Made by a program: the position numbers and the translations under genes. From contig JADJDT010000002.1 in the NCBI GenBank assembly GCA_016702545.1, forward strand, positions 372,001-436,000: a stretch of 64,000 bases of DNA. Direction: 5' to 3'. Under the pieces are notes generated by a model. The model made no database searches, had not been told where the DNA came from, and was given only the letters and a program-made list of their open reading frames with translations. The stretch is from Pseudomonadota bacterium (GTDB lineage Bacteria; Myxococcota_A; Polyangia; GCA-2747355). This document shows, piece by piece, positions 37,153 through 45,722 of the stretch; position 1 is the first letter of the stretch; every line of letters begins with the position of its first letter.

Positions 37153-37536
37153 ATGCTGACTGATCGCACCGACGCCCTGATCGAGTCGATGTGGCTCTTG
37201 CTCGTGGGCATGGGCGGGGTCTTTGCGGCGCTGCTGCTCTTCGCTGGGCTCTTCGCCACGCTGAGCGCCCTCGATCGGCGGCTGACGCGCTGGCGGGCAC
37301 GTCGCGCCGCGGAGCCGGCTGCCGCCGCCAACCCAGGGGCGCAGCTCGGCGGTGATGAGCCGCGCGAAGCAGAGGAGCTCGTCGCGGTGCTGGCGGCCGC
37401 GGCGAGCGTGGCGCTGCGGCGGCGGGTCAGGGTGCGCACCGTGCAGCGCCTCGCTCCTGGCACCGGCAATCCCTGGGCGACCGCGGGCCGCCTGACGATC
37501 ATGGCCTCGCACGCCATGGACAGGAGGAAGGGTTAG
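37153..37536 (+). CDS. oadG: Sodium-pump decarboxylase gamma subunit (OadG family)
   Basis: This 127-residue protein has one N-terminal transmembrane segment (about 13-36, LLVGMGGVFAALLLFAGLF) with the typical GMG pattern. A charged Ala-rich cytoplasmic tail follows. OadG holds the carboxyltransferase and beta subunits together. It is followed three bases later by a biotin carrier and then by the beta subunit. Confidence 0.8.
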   Translation: MLTDRTDALIESMWLLLVGMGGVFAALLLFAGLFATLSALDRRLTRWRARRAAEPAAAANPGAQLGGDEPREAEELVAVLAAAASVALRRRVRVRTVQRLAPGTGNPWATAGRLTIMASHAMDRRKG

Positions 37537-37538
37537 AC

Positions 37539-37940
37539 GTGAAAAGGCTGCGCATCACGGTCAACGGCCGGCCCTATGAGGTGGAGGTGGAGGTCCTCGA
37601 GGACGACGAGGCAGGAGCCCCTCCGCTGGCGGGTCCGACCAGCCCCTCGAGCCGGCACACGATGGATAGCTACGTCAGCCCCGTGACCACCCCGCTGCCC
37701 ACGCGGGCGCGGGTCAGCACCCCGCAAGAGCGGACGGTCACGGCGCCGATCAACGGGGTGGTGCTGGAGATCCCCGTGCGCATCGGCCAGCCGGTGCAGG
37801 AGAACGATGTGCTCGCCGTCGTCGAGGCGATGAAGATGCGAACCAACATCGCGGCGCCGAGCGCCGGGGTGGTCGCGGCGATCGAGGTCAAGCTCGGCGA
37901 CCGCGTCGAGATCGGCCAAGTCTTGCTGCGCTTCGAGTAG
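37539..37940 (+). CDS. Biotin carboxyl carrier protein
   Basis: This 133-residue protein starts with GTG. A C-terminal biotinyl-lipoyl domain carries the biotinylated lysine K99 in VVEAMKMRTN, with glycine-containing turns NGVVLEI and GVVAAIEV. The N-terminal part is a beta strand plus a Pro/Ser/Thr linker, as in the free biotin subunit of sodium-pumping decarboxylases. It lies between the gamma and beta subunit genes. Confidence 0.9.
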   Translation: MKRLRITVNGRPYEVEVEVLEDDEAGAPPLAGPTSPSSRHTMDSYVSPVTTPLPTRARVSTPQERTVTAPINGVVLEIPVRIGQPVQENDVLAVVEAMKMRTNIAAPSAGVVAAIEVKLGDRVEIGQVLLRFE

Positions 37941-37983
37941 GGGTAGGGCGCTGTCCAGCCAGCTCGACAGGTTTCTGGGCGCG

Positions 37984-39084
37984 ATGGGCTTCTGGTCGCT
38001 GACGGGCGGCCAGGTGGCGATGCTCGGCATCGCCACGCTCTTGATCTACCTGGCGATCCGCCGTGGCTTCGAACCGCTGCTGCTGCTGCCGATCGGGCTG
38101 GGCGCCTTCCTGGCCAATCTGCCGGGCAGCGGACTGCTGACCCCGCCGGACGGCCAGACGCCCGGGGGTCTGTTCTATTACCTCTCCAAGGGCATCGAGC
38201 TCGAGATCTTCCCGCCGCTGATCTTTCTCGGCATCGGGGCGATGACGGACTTCGGACCGCTGCTGTCCAACCCCAAGACCTTCTTGCTCGGCGCCGCGGC
38301 GCAGCTCGGCGTCTTCGCCGCGCTGACGGCGGCGACGGCCCTCGGCTTCGACCTGCGCGAGGCCGCCGCGATCGGCATCATCGGCGGGGCGGATGGGCCG
38401 ACCGCGATCTACCTGACGCTAAAGTTGGCGCCGCACCTGCTCGGGCCAATCGCCGTCTCGGCCTACTCCTACATGGCCCTGGTCCCGCTGATCCAGCCAC
38501 CGATCATGCGGGCCCTGACGACGGCGCGCGAACGCGCGATCGTGATGCCGGCGCCGCAGCCCGTCTCGCGGACCCTGCGCGTGGTCTTCCCGCTGTTGGT
38601 GACGCTGATCGGCGTGCTGATCGTGCCGCCCGCCGCACCGCTGATCGCGATGCTGATGGGCGGCAACCTGCTGCGCGAGAGCGCCGTGGTCGATCGCCTG
38701 ACCAACATGGCCCAGAACGAGTTGATCAACATCGTGACGTTTTTCCTCGGCACCTGTGTCGGCATGACGATGGGGGCCGAGGTCTTTCTGCGCTGGGACA
38801 CGCTCAAGATCCTCGCGCTCGGCATCGTCGCCTTCGGGGTGGCGACCGCTGGCGGGACGCTCTTTGGCAAGCTGCTGTGCTGGCTCACCGGCGGGCGGGT
38901 CAACCCGCTGATCGGCGCCGCCGGCGTCTCCGCGGTACCGATGGCCGCCCGCGTGGCGCACAACGTCGGCCAGGAATCCAACCCGCAGAACTACCTGTTG
39001 ATGCACGCCATGGGTCCCAACGTGGCCGGCGTGCTCGGCACGGCGATCGCCGCTGGTGTGCTCCTGGCCGTGCTCGGGCGCTGA
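37984..39084 (+). CDS. oadB: Sodium-pump decarboxylase beta subunit (OadB/GcdB/MmdB family)
   Basis: This 366-residue membrane protein decarboxylates carboxybiotin and exports Na+. Family hallmarks are GIGAMTDFGPLLSNPK, IGIIGGADGPTAIYL (aspartate needed for Na+ coupling), NPLIGAAGVSAVPMAARV and NYLLMHAMGPNVAGVLG. The alpha (carboxyltransferase) subunit is not in the window, so the substrate cannot be named. Confidence 0.93.
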   Translation: MGFWSLTGGQVAMLGIATLLIYLAIRRGFEPLLLLPIGLGAFLANLPGSGLLTPPDGQTPGGLFYYLSKGIELEIFPPLIFLGIGAMTDFGPLLSNPKTFLLGAAAQLGVFAALTAATALGFDLREAAAIGIIGGADGPTAIYLTLKLAPHLLGPIAVSAYSYMALVPLIQPPIMRALTTARERAIVMPAPQPVSRTLRVVFPLLVTLIGVLIVPPAAPLIAMLMGGNLLRESAVVDRLTNMAQNELINIVTFFLGTCVGMTMGAEVFLRWDTLKILALGIVAFGVATAGGTLFGKLLCWLTGGRVNPLIGAAGVSAVPMAARVAHNVGQESNPQNYLLMHAMGPNVAGVLGTAIAAGVLLAVLGR

Positions 39085-39158
39085 GCAAGCACGCGAGGCG
39101 GTCGCCGCTCAGGGGGAGAGGGCTCCTCTGAGCGTGCACGCACAGCACCGTCGCCGAA

Positions 39159-39698
39159 TCAGGGGCGGCGTCCGCATCGCCAGGCCCGTAAGGCCTGGCG
39201 TGGCGCCCGGCCCCAGCGGCCGATGACCTCGCGCTCGAGCGCGGCCCAATCCCACGGATAGCCCAATCCGCGCACCGGGCGCTGGCGCTGCACGAGCAAC
39301 CGGCCGTCGGCCCGATAGTAGAAGCGGCGCTCGGCCTCGCTGTCGTTGACGGCCCCGGCGCGCATCAGCACGAAACGCAGCCGCTCCTGCGCGTCGTAGT
39401 AGGCGCTGACGCGCACGCGCGAATCGTCCCCACCCGTGTCGTACTCGAACAGCCGGATCGTTCCCGCGGCGTCGCGGGCGAGGCTCGCCTCCGTGAACTC
39501 CCGCCCCGTGCACAGGGGCACGCGCCGCAGCGCCCGCCGCGCGCGCAGCTCTTGCACCTCGCGAAAGACCGCCCGGACCTCCGTCAGCCCGGCCGGATCG
39601 CGCGCGGCCGGGGCCGGCGCGGCGCTCGCCACGGCCGCCGCCAAGCCCAGCACGGAGCCCCCGAGGCGGGACCACCCCCGCCGCTTCAGCTGCTGCAT
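39159..39698 (-). CDS. Exported protein of unknown function
   Basis: This 179-residue protein has a signal peptide (basic start, hydrophobic core GGSVLGLAAAVASAA, cleavage near APAPA). The mature part has two beta-rich stretches, RLFEYDTGGDDSRVRVSAYYD and ERRFYYRADGRLL, which resemble short beta-propeller or MORN-like strands. Family is not recognised. It is convergent with oadB. Confidence 0.6.
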   Translation of the reverse strand: MQQLKRRGWSRLGGSVLGLAAAVASAAPAPAARDPAGLTEVRAVFREVQELRARRALRRVPLCTGREFTEASLARDAAGTIRLFEYDTGGDDSRVRVSAYYDAQERLRFVLMRAGAVNDSEAERRFYYRADGRLLVQRQRPVRGLGYPWDWAALEREVIGRWGRAPRQALRAWRCGRRP

Positions 39699-39976
39699 CT
39701 GTCACCTCAACGGCGCGGGGCGCCGGGCCAGAGTTCGTGTTGCAGGCGTTGCGTGTCTCTCGAGGTCGGCGATGACGTAGCGACGTGGTGCTGGTGCGCC
39801 CGCCGCCCGGTGTGCTGGAGCAGGTCGGCGCTGCGGCGCCGATCCTCGGCGCCCTCTGTGCGACGCGCGCCGGCTGGTGGTCCTATCGCGCGATCAGCTG
39901 GGAGGCGACGCCGGGCGCTGGCGCGAGCCGGTAGGCAGTTGCGGCTGATCTCCGAGGCCGGGACGCCCCTTCCTCG

Positions 39977-41008
39977 TCAATACCAAGCATCAGAGCGCGG
40001 GTTCGACGGCGCGCGGGCCTCCAGAAGCGGTTGCCAAAGACCTAGCTCGCGCAGAGCGTCCATGAAGCGTCCGGGGTCGGACCGCAAGGCCATCAGGGCA
40101 TTGAACGCCGTCGCATATGAGACTCCAGAAACCGCGACCGGTGTCGTATTCAGCAGAGCAAACATCCCCTCAGCGAACAGCTCGTCTCGACCCTCGATGC
40201 GATCGTTATCGACGAAACGCTGTTGCCTGCGTATCACATAGTCGTTCATGCCCGCGGGCCCCGCTCGCGGGTACTCGTCCAGATCGCCAAGGAGGGCTCG
40301 AGCAAGCGCTGCCGTGCCCGGGGCCACAGCAACGCGCAACCGGGTGTGCCGCGCCGGCCGCCCGCCGAGCTGGTCGTGGTAGTCCGCGACCACAGCGTTC
40401 AACCCAATCTCGTAGTGGTGTCGCGCCACAACGTCTTCGCCCACGCTCAGGTGGCGATCACTCAGGTGGCGATCAACCGTCATCCGCAGGTCGCTCTTCC
40501 CGAGGATCGCGCTCGGGGATCGTGCTGCAACGTCCGGTGGTGGATCTAACCGAGGTTCCAGACCGGCCACCAGGTCCCCGATGGTCGCCACCACGACCTG
40601 CCGCCTCACCACGAGGGCGCCCGGGACCACGCCCGACACCAGCGTGTCCCAGTCTCGCGCCAGCGTCGCGCCGGTCTCCACCGCGATCGCGTTCGGTAGT
40701 CCTTGCCTGGCGGCCGCCGCGAGCAAGCGAGCACGCGCGGAATCGGCAGTCAGAGCCGTTCTGGGTGTGCCCAGCACCCCCGGCGTCTCCCGCAGGTTGG
40801 TACCGATGGCTTGGCGCATCGCCCGCCTCGCCCAATACTTCGCAACGGCCGGCGCAGATCGCGCGGAACCGCTGCTGGCGGCGGCAAAGTCGGGATTGGC
40901 CACGAGAGCCAGCCAGCCCAGGTACGCGACGAGACCAGCCCTCAGGGCACAGCGCAGTCGCCTCGCCCCCGGATGGGACAGCCCTTCGATGGATTGCCGA
41001 AGCGTCAA
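39977..41008 (-). CDS. Putative exported protein of unknown function
   Basis: This protein is about 343 residues. From TTG 41008 a signal-like segment appears at once (RRLRCALRAGLVAYLGWLAL, cleavage near FAAAS). The frame is open to 41263, but the extra N terminus looks non-coding, so the start is uncertain. The mature part has no motif I know. It has a local duplication in the DNA at 40446-40481 (CAGGTGGCGATCA twice, giving VDRHLSDRHLSV). It is divergent from the exported aminotransferase-like gene at 41307, with about 300 bp between starts. Confidence 0.5.
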   Translation of the reverse strand: MTLRQSIEGLSHPGARRLRCALRAGLVAYLGWLALVANPDFAAASSGSARSAPAVAKYWARRAMRQAIGTNLRETPGVLGTPRTALTADSARARLLAAAARQGLPNAIAVETGATLARDWDTLVSGVVPGALVVRRQVVVATIGDLVAGLEPRLDPPPDVAARSPSAILGKSDLRMTVDRHLSDRHLSVGEDVVARHHYEIGLNAVVADYHDQLGGRPARHTRLRVAVAPGTAALARALLGDLDEYPRAGPAGMNDYVIRRQQRFVDNDRIEGRDELFAEGMFALLNTTPVAVSGVSYATAFNALMALRSDPGRFMDALRELGLWQPLLEARAPSNPRSDAWY

Positions 41009-41306
41009 GGACCGAGAACTCTCAGGCAGACCAGCGGTGAATCCGCACCATCGTGTACCTTCGGATGGCGGTGGGCAGCAAGCAGTAGTTCGCACTGCCC
41101 GCGCTGGCTGCCCGTGTCGCCACCCGAGGGGCGAGACCGGCCACCCGAAGCGAGGCAACGCAGCCCGGCACGGCCAGAAATCAGGCCATGGAGCACGTTG
41201 GCCCTGGCCTGAAGCTTGCTCACGTGTATCAATTGCTGGTCGGGCTGCGCGGGACGCGTGCATCCTGCGTGGCCGCCCGGCAACCGCCGATCGCTAGGGG
41301 CCCCCG

Positions 41307-42569
41307 ATGAGGCAGAGGACGCGACCAGCGCTGCGTTTCGCCCGAGGTGCCCTGACCTCGCCGCGGACGGCCGCGCGGCGCGTCCTCGCGATGCTCGTGG
41401 CGTTGGGCTGCCTGCTACCTGCCATCGCCGGGTCGGCCAATCCACCTTCGGGGCCCACACCCCAACCCGCATCGATCCATGACGATCGGTATTCGTTCTT
41501 CACTGGGGTGCCTTCGTCGGACCTGACTGGGGACGAGTTGGCCGGAGCGCAGAGTTCCGTCGGCCCCACCGCGTCGATGACCGCGGATCAGAAGGTCAAG
41601 GAGTTCCTCGCGGCCATGAAAGAGGTTGGCGGTGGGGGCCAAGTCGTCACGTTCGCCAAAAGCGGATCGGCGGCAAACGGCGCGGCTCTGCACTGGGTGC
41701 AGGAGGCGCTCACAGCGATTGGTGAGCAACGTCCCGCCATGCTGTTCACGCACGAGGCCGCCTTCGTCGGGCGGTCACATGAGGAAGCCTGGGCGCTGAG
41801 CTTCGCCAACTCGGCTCGCGATCGGTCGCGCGTGCTCCCCGACGTCACCTTCCCCGCCGGCCACGCGCCGCGCTCCCCCGAGGCCCGCCGTCGGCTTGCA
41901 CGCCGAGAGGCGGTCGCGCTCGCCAAGGTCGAGCGCGTCCTTGCTCGACGATCGCGCACGGAGGTCCCGGTGATCGTCGTCGAGCCGCTGGCCTGGGCCC
42001 TCGGAGCGCTCGAAGTCAGTCCGGGGTATCTCGAGGGGCTTCAGCGATGGGCCGATAGATACGGCGCCCTGGTGGTGCTCGACATGGTGTCCGAATACGG
42101 CCGGACGAAGCGCTCCATGCGGGGGATGCAGGTGGATGGCATGCCGATAGGCGACCTGCTCACCGTCGGCAAGGCGATTCCACCCTCCCTCTCCCTTCTG
42201 CATCCCCGGCCGGACGCTGTTGGGGTTGTCGTCGACGCGTTGCAGGCCTTGAGGGAGCTGACGGCCCAGGGACCATTCGGACAGCCGGATCCCGACCTAG
42301 CTCTCAACGCGGCAGACGCCTTGCGCCTCATGACAACACGCCAGGACCCGAGCGGCCGGACGCCGTTGGAGGCTGCGTGCAAGCTGGCGAAAGAGTTTCC
42401 GACACTCGTGCGCGAACTGGGGATGAGGGGCCAACCCCGCGGTCACGGGTGCCTGCGCGCGCTGGCATCGCGGGAGGGCGTCGACCGCTTCCTCGTCCCA
42501 ATCGGCGCCACATCGGAGTACCTCCGCGCGCGCCTCGCGCGGCACGCAGCTTCGCTGCCTACGAGGTAG
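41307..42569 (+). CDS. Exported class III aminotransferase-like (PLP fold) protein
   Basis: This 420-residue protein has an N-terminal signal peptide (basic region, then VLAMLVALGCLLPAIAGSA, cleavage near residue 45). The rest follows the class III aminotransferase pattern: FAKSGSAANGAALHWVQ (119-124 matching the SGSEANE loop), FVGRSHEEAWALS for the HGRT helix, VIVVEPLAW and GYLEGLQRWADRYGALVVLD. D259 is in place of the pyridine-nitrogen aspartate, and GRTKRS follows. K289 in LLTVGKAI is the Schiff-base lysine. The D-to-K spacing of 30 fits the family. Several consensus residues are replaced, so activity is open. Export of such a fold is very unusual. Confidence 0.65.
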   Translation: MRQRTRPALRFARGALTSPRTAARRVLAMLVALGCLLPAIAGSANPPSGPTPQPASIHDDRYSFFTGVPSSDLTGDELAGAQSSVGPTASMTADQKVKEFLAAMKEVGGGGQVVTFAKSGSAANGAALHWVQEALTAIGEQRPAMLFTHEAAFVGRSHEEAWALSFANSARDRSRVLPDVTFPAGHAPRSPEARRRLARREAVALAKVERVLARRSRTEVPVIVVEPLAWALGALEVSPGYLEGLQRWADRYGALVVLDMVSEYGRTKRSMRGMQVDGMPIGDLLTVGKAIPPSLSLLHPRPDAVGVVVDALQALRELTAQGPFGQPDPDLALNAADALRLMTTRQDPSGRTPLEAACKLAKEFPTLVRELGMRGQPRGHGCLRALASREGVDRFLVPIGATSEYLRARLARHAASLPTR

Positions 42570-42598
42570 CCGGGTGGGCGAAGCGATTGGCAGATCGG

Positions 42599-42657
42599 CC
42601 CGCGAGAGCCCCGCGAGAGCCCAACCCGCGAGAGCCCGCGAGAGCCCAACCCGGGTT
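42599..42657. repeat. Short tandem repeat (CGCGAGAGCC units)
   Basis: There are four copies of CCGCGAGAGCC, alternately followed by CAAC, just downstream of the aminotransferase-like gene. The gap 42570-42826 shows nothing else. Confidence 0.8.
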
Positions 42658-42826
42658 GATGCTTGCCCATGGGATCCGCGCGGACGCTGGGTTGACGCGG
42701 CGCGGGGGACTGGGTCCTGGCCGGAACGGACCGGATGTCGGACGCGGGGCGCGAGCTTTGGCGCTAAGGCCTTGGGATGACGCGACCGCGTGCTAGGCAC
42801 GCTGGCTGCAGATACCCGCAGGCTGC

Positions 42827-43418
42827 ATGACGATGCCTCGGCCCGTGATCCCCGGAGAGACCGTGATGATCACGAGGCGGTGCACGCAGCGGCAGTTTCT
42901 GCTGCGGCCATCGCCGACGGTGACGACAAATAGTGGGGTACTGCCTCGCCGTGGCGGCCGAGCGCTACGGTGTGCAGGTGCACGCGGTCTGCGTGCTCTC
43001 CAATCATCTCCACCTGGTGATCACCGACCAGCGAGGCACGCGGCCGGAGTTCTGCCGCTGGTTGTTCGAGTTCACGGCCAAGTGCCTCAACGCGCACTGG
43101 GGCCGCTGGGAGAACTTCTGGGCCAGTGAGCCGCCTTCGGTGGTGCGGCTGGCCGATGCGGAGGTTCAGCTCGCCAAGGTCGTCTACACGCTGACTAACC
43201 CGGTCGCAGCGGGCCTCGTCACCGAGCACCACCTCTGGCCCGGCCTGATCAGCCGGCCGGCGCGGGTCCCGGGGTCCCGCCTGAGCTACGACAGGGGCCC
43301 GGCGCGCGGCTTGTTCGCCGGCGGTGCCTCGGAGACAATGGCCGGATGGACGGTGCAGCCTTCGACGAGGGCGAGCGCTTTGCGCGCATGGCAGGCAGTG
43401 GGGCGCGGGTGCTGCTGA
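42827..43418 (+). pseudogene. Frameshifted IS200-like / REP-associated tyrosine transposase
   Basis: Two frames complement each other. The first (from ATG 42827) gives MTMPRPVIPGETVMITRRCT to about 42925. The second, from about 42930, gives YCLAVAAERYGVQVHAVCVL and the HUH motif NHLHLVI, then CRWLFEFTAKCLNAHWGRWE and VVYTLTNPVAAGLV. The segment joining them (normally about ten residues with an Arg/Asn-rich turn) is altered, so a small deletion or frameshift at 42920-42935 breaks the gene. The last codons, after about 43330, overlap the next gene and are probably not native. Relatives act on single-stranded hairpin repeats. Confidence 0.8.
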
Positions 43419-43819
43419 TCGGGCGCCGGGCCTTGGTCGCGCTGGGCCTACCGCTGCTGACCGCGGACTACGATCTCTGGTTACACACCGACGATATCGA
43501 GCGGCTCAATGTGGCGCTCGCAGCGCTCGGGCTGAGCCCAAGCTGCACTCCGCAGGCCGCGCGGGTGCAAGGGCGCTATGTGCTTGAGAACGATGAGCAC
43601 ATCGATGTGCTCGTCGCTCGCGCGATGCACACCGTGGACGGCGAACGCGTCGGCTTCGAGGAGCTGTGGCAGCGGCGCCGGGGGCTGCGCTTCGACGACC
43701 AGACGACGATCGCCGTGCCGGCGATCGCGGACCTGATCCTCACCAAACGCTGCGGCGGGAGGGAGCGCGACCTCGCTGACCTTCGGATGCTCGAGTTGCT
43801 GCAGCAGGAGGGCGAGTAG
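43346..43819 (+). CDS. Nucleotidyltransferase-fold protein (AbiEii / DUF6036-like)
   Basis: This 157-residue protein has an early glycine-rich segment RVLLIGRRALVALG, the acidic pair LLTADYDLWL (D-x-D), a third acidic residue in EHIDVLVAR and VPAIADLILTKRCGGRERDLADLRML. These are features of AbiEii-like nucleotidyltransferases, which often act as type IV toxins or their relatives. It is followed four bases later by a small charged protein gene, which suggests a two-gene module. Confidence 0.7.
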   Translation: MDGAAFDEGERFARMAGSGARVLLIGRRALVALGLPLLTADYDLWLHTDDIERLNVALAALGLSPSCTPQAARVQGRYVLENDEHIDVLVARAMHTVDGERVGFEELWQRRRGLRFDDQTTIAVPAIADLILTKRCGGRERDLADLRMLELLQQEGE

Positions 43820-43823
43820 GCCG

Positions 43824-44054
43824 ATGCGGGAGCGCACGAAGGCCGAGCAGGTCGCCGCGCTGGCCGAGGAGAAACTGCCGGCCGAGGAGTTCCTGCGGCG
43901 CGCAGCCGAGCCGCCGCCGGCGGATGAGCAGCGCGAGCTACTGCAGCTCATCCGCTGGTTTCGCCAGCGCTACCCCACGCCGCGCGCGCGCCTCGCCTAC
44001 GCCCGTCGCAAGCAGCGCGAGTGGACGAGAGTCGCCCGCTACAGCGAGCGCTGA
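43824..44054 (+). CDS. Small charged protein paired with the nucleotidyltransferase
   Basis: This 76-residue protein is helical and rich in Glu and Arg, with a basic C terminus (PRARLAYARRKQREWTRV). There is no recognised domain. It starts four bases after the nucleotidyltransferase gene, with AGGAGG at 43806. It could be the partner of a toxin-antitoxin-like pair; that is inference from position and size. Confidence 0.55.
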   Translation: MRERTKAEQVAALAEEKLPAEEFLRRAAEPPPADEQRELLQLIRWFRQRYPTPRARLAYARRKQREWTRVARYSER

Positions 44055-44095
44055 AGGTAACGTCGCGCCAGGGCAGAGGGTTCAGAGCCGCCCCG

Positions 44096-44220
44096 ACCCG
44101 AGCCCGGTTCCCGCTTCCGGCAACCGCCCCTCTGACCAGCGACGCCAAGGGTGCCCCAGGTGTTCAGGGGAGCTCGACGCCGAGCCGCTTGATCAGGGCT
44201 TGCGCGATATCCTCGAAGCG
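44096..44220. repeat. Direct repeat, copy 1 (carries the 3' end of a ParA-like gene)
   Basis: About 120 bp are nearly identical to 45597-45722 in the same orientation. On the minus strand it encodes FEDIAQALIKRLGVELP and a stop. It includes the GGTTCCCGCTTCCGGCAACC block, which is a clean hairpin in copy 2. The rest of the gap to 44607 holds short GC repeats (GCGGGTTCCTC and GGGGCCCCTGGGTG, 44220-44310) and no gene. Confidence 0.75.
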
Positions 44221-44607
44221 CGCGGGTTCCTCCCCGCGGGTTGCGGGTTCCTCTGGCGGGTTCCTCAACCCGGGTGGGGCCCCTGGGTGCGGGTGGGGCC
44301 CCTGGGTGGTTCTGCTGGGTAGTCCTGCCGGGCAGCACGCGCAGCGTCCTGGAGAGCAGAGGATCTCCCGTGCGAGCAGCGTTTCCGCCCAGCGCGCCCT
44401 GTGCTCGTCAACGAGTCACCGGCTGCTGCACCGGGGTGGGTCGATGCGCGACGTCACCCCAGCCTCGGCCCTCGGCCGGTCCCACCACGATGGTGACGCT
44501 GCCGCCTAATGGCATGGGCCGTGCTGTTGCCCACGCGGCGCGGGGTGGGGTTCGCCGATTCTCGGAGGACCTCGGACCGCGGTGCGCCGACGAGAGAGGA
44601 TTCGACG

Positions 44608-45553
44608 ATGCGAGGGGCAGGACGACGGGGCAGGTGCCCGCGCCGGGGCGGGCTGCGGGCTCGGGACTGGGCCTGGGTGGCGGCGCTGCTCCTCGGTGCC
44701 ACCGCGGGTCCTCGCTCGGCCCAAGCCGCGGGCGAGGAGGGGCGCCCCTTGAGGCCGGAGGTGGGCTTGGTGCACCGAACGTTGCTCGCGCAAGGTGTCC
44801 AGTTCAACCGCCTGCCATCAGGGTCGGCGGCTGTCCGGAGCATCGCCGACTGGGGTCCTGCTGGCCACCGCGTCGCTCAGGTGCTGGCGGGATACGCCTC
44901 GGACCTCGGGCGGCTGCTGGGCGCCAAGACCGCGTTGGCGATCAATGCCCTTCCGCCGGGGTCCGGCGCCGGCCCCTCACGCACGGCTTCCACTCCTGGA
45001 TCATCGCGGGCACCAGCGCGGCGTTACGCTGCACTACACCTTTGCTCGCGTGCCACTCGGTGCTGGGGACAGACCGACCGAGACGACGCGGACACAGACG
45101 ACCGCGACACAACTGCAGCTCCTGGACCGCTACGCGCTGCTCAGCGACGTGGCATTGGGGCGCGATCGAGTGGGCAGGGAGGCACCGTCCGACGTCGGCT
45201 TGGTGCTGCACGGGGCCCGCTTGTGGACGCCGACCGGCTCCGAGATCGGCGGCCGCGACATTCGGCTCGCCGAGGTGGAGGGCCCGCTCGCCGCGCTGAA
45301 AACACCCCTCATCGCGGTCGCGCTCCAACAGACGAAGCCGAGCGGGGGCTTGGTGACGCTCTGGTATGGCGCGCAACTCGTATCGAAGCGGGGGGGTTCC
45401 GGGCGCGCCTGGGATCGCGTGAGCGACCTTCCTCTCGTGGCGAACGAGGTAAATGCGACCGCGGTGACGCTGCGCGGCGGCTCGATCCTGCGCTACAGCA
45501 CGGACACCTCAGGCGGGGCGCAGAGAGAAGTGACCTACTTCGAGTGGAACTGA
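44608..45553 (+). pseudogene. Exported protein gene with two apparent single-base frameshifts
   Basis: AGAGAGGA precedes ATG 44608. The first frame gives a signal peptide (ARDWAWVAALLLGATAGPRSAQA) and a mature part to about 44970. Protein-like sequence then continues in the next frame as LTHGFHSWIIAGTSA and from about 45015 in the third frame as GVTLHYTFARVPLG, running to TGA 45551-45553. Adding one C to the CCCC run near 44972 and one G to the GG run near 45018 restores a single frame. The product would be about 315 residues. Family is not recognised. This may be a true pseudogene or a homopolymer error. Confidence 0.6.
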
Positions 45554-45596
45554 TCGCGCGCGGCCCGAGCCGCCTTCGATCGACCCCAACTCGCCC

Positions 45597-45722
45597 CGCC
45601 CCGAGCCCGGTTCCCGCTTCCGGGAACCGCCCCATTGATCTGCCACGCCGACGGGCGCGGCGGGTGTTCAGGGAAGCTCGAGGCCGAGCCGCTTGATCAG
45701 GGCTTGGGCGATATCCTCGAAG
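45597..45722. repeat. Direct repeat, copy 2, with hairpin
   Basis: This is the partner of 44096-44220. The hairpin GGTTCCCG-CTTC-CGGGAACC lies at about 45609-45628, downstream of the remnant gene stop on the minus strand, where it could act as a terminator. Confidence 0.75.

Noticed and set aside
41009..41263. N-terminal extension of the exported protein at 39977
   Set aside because: The composition is not protein-like, and the signal-like segment only makes sense from about 41008.
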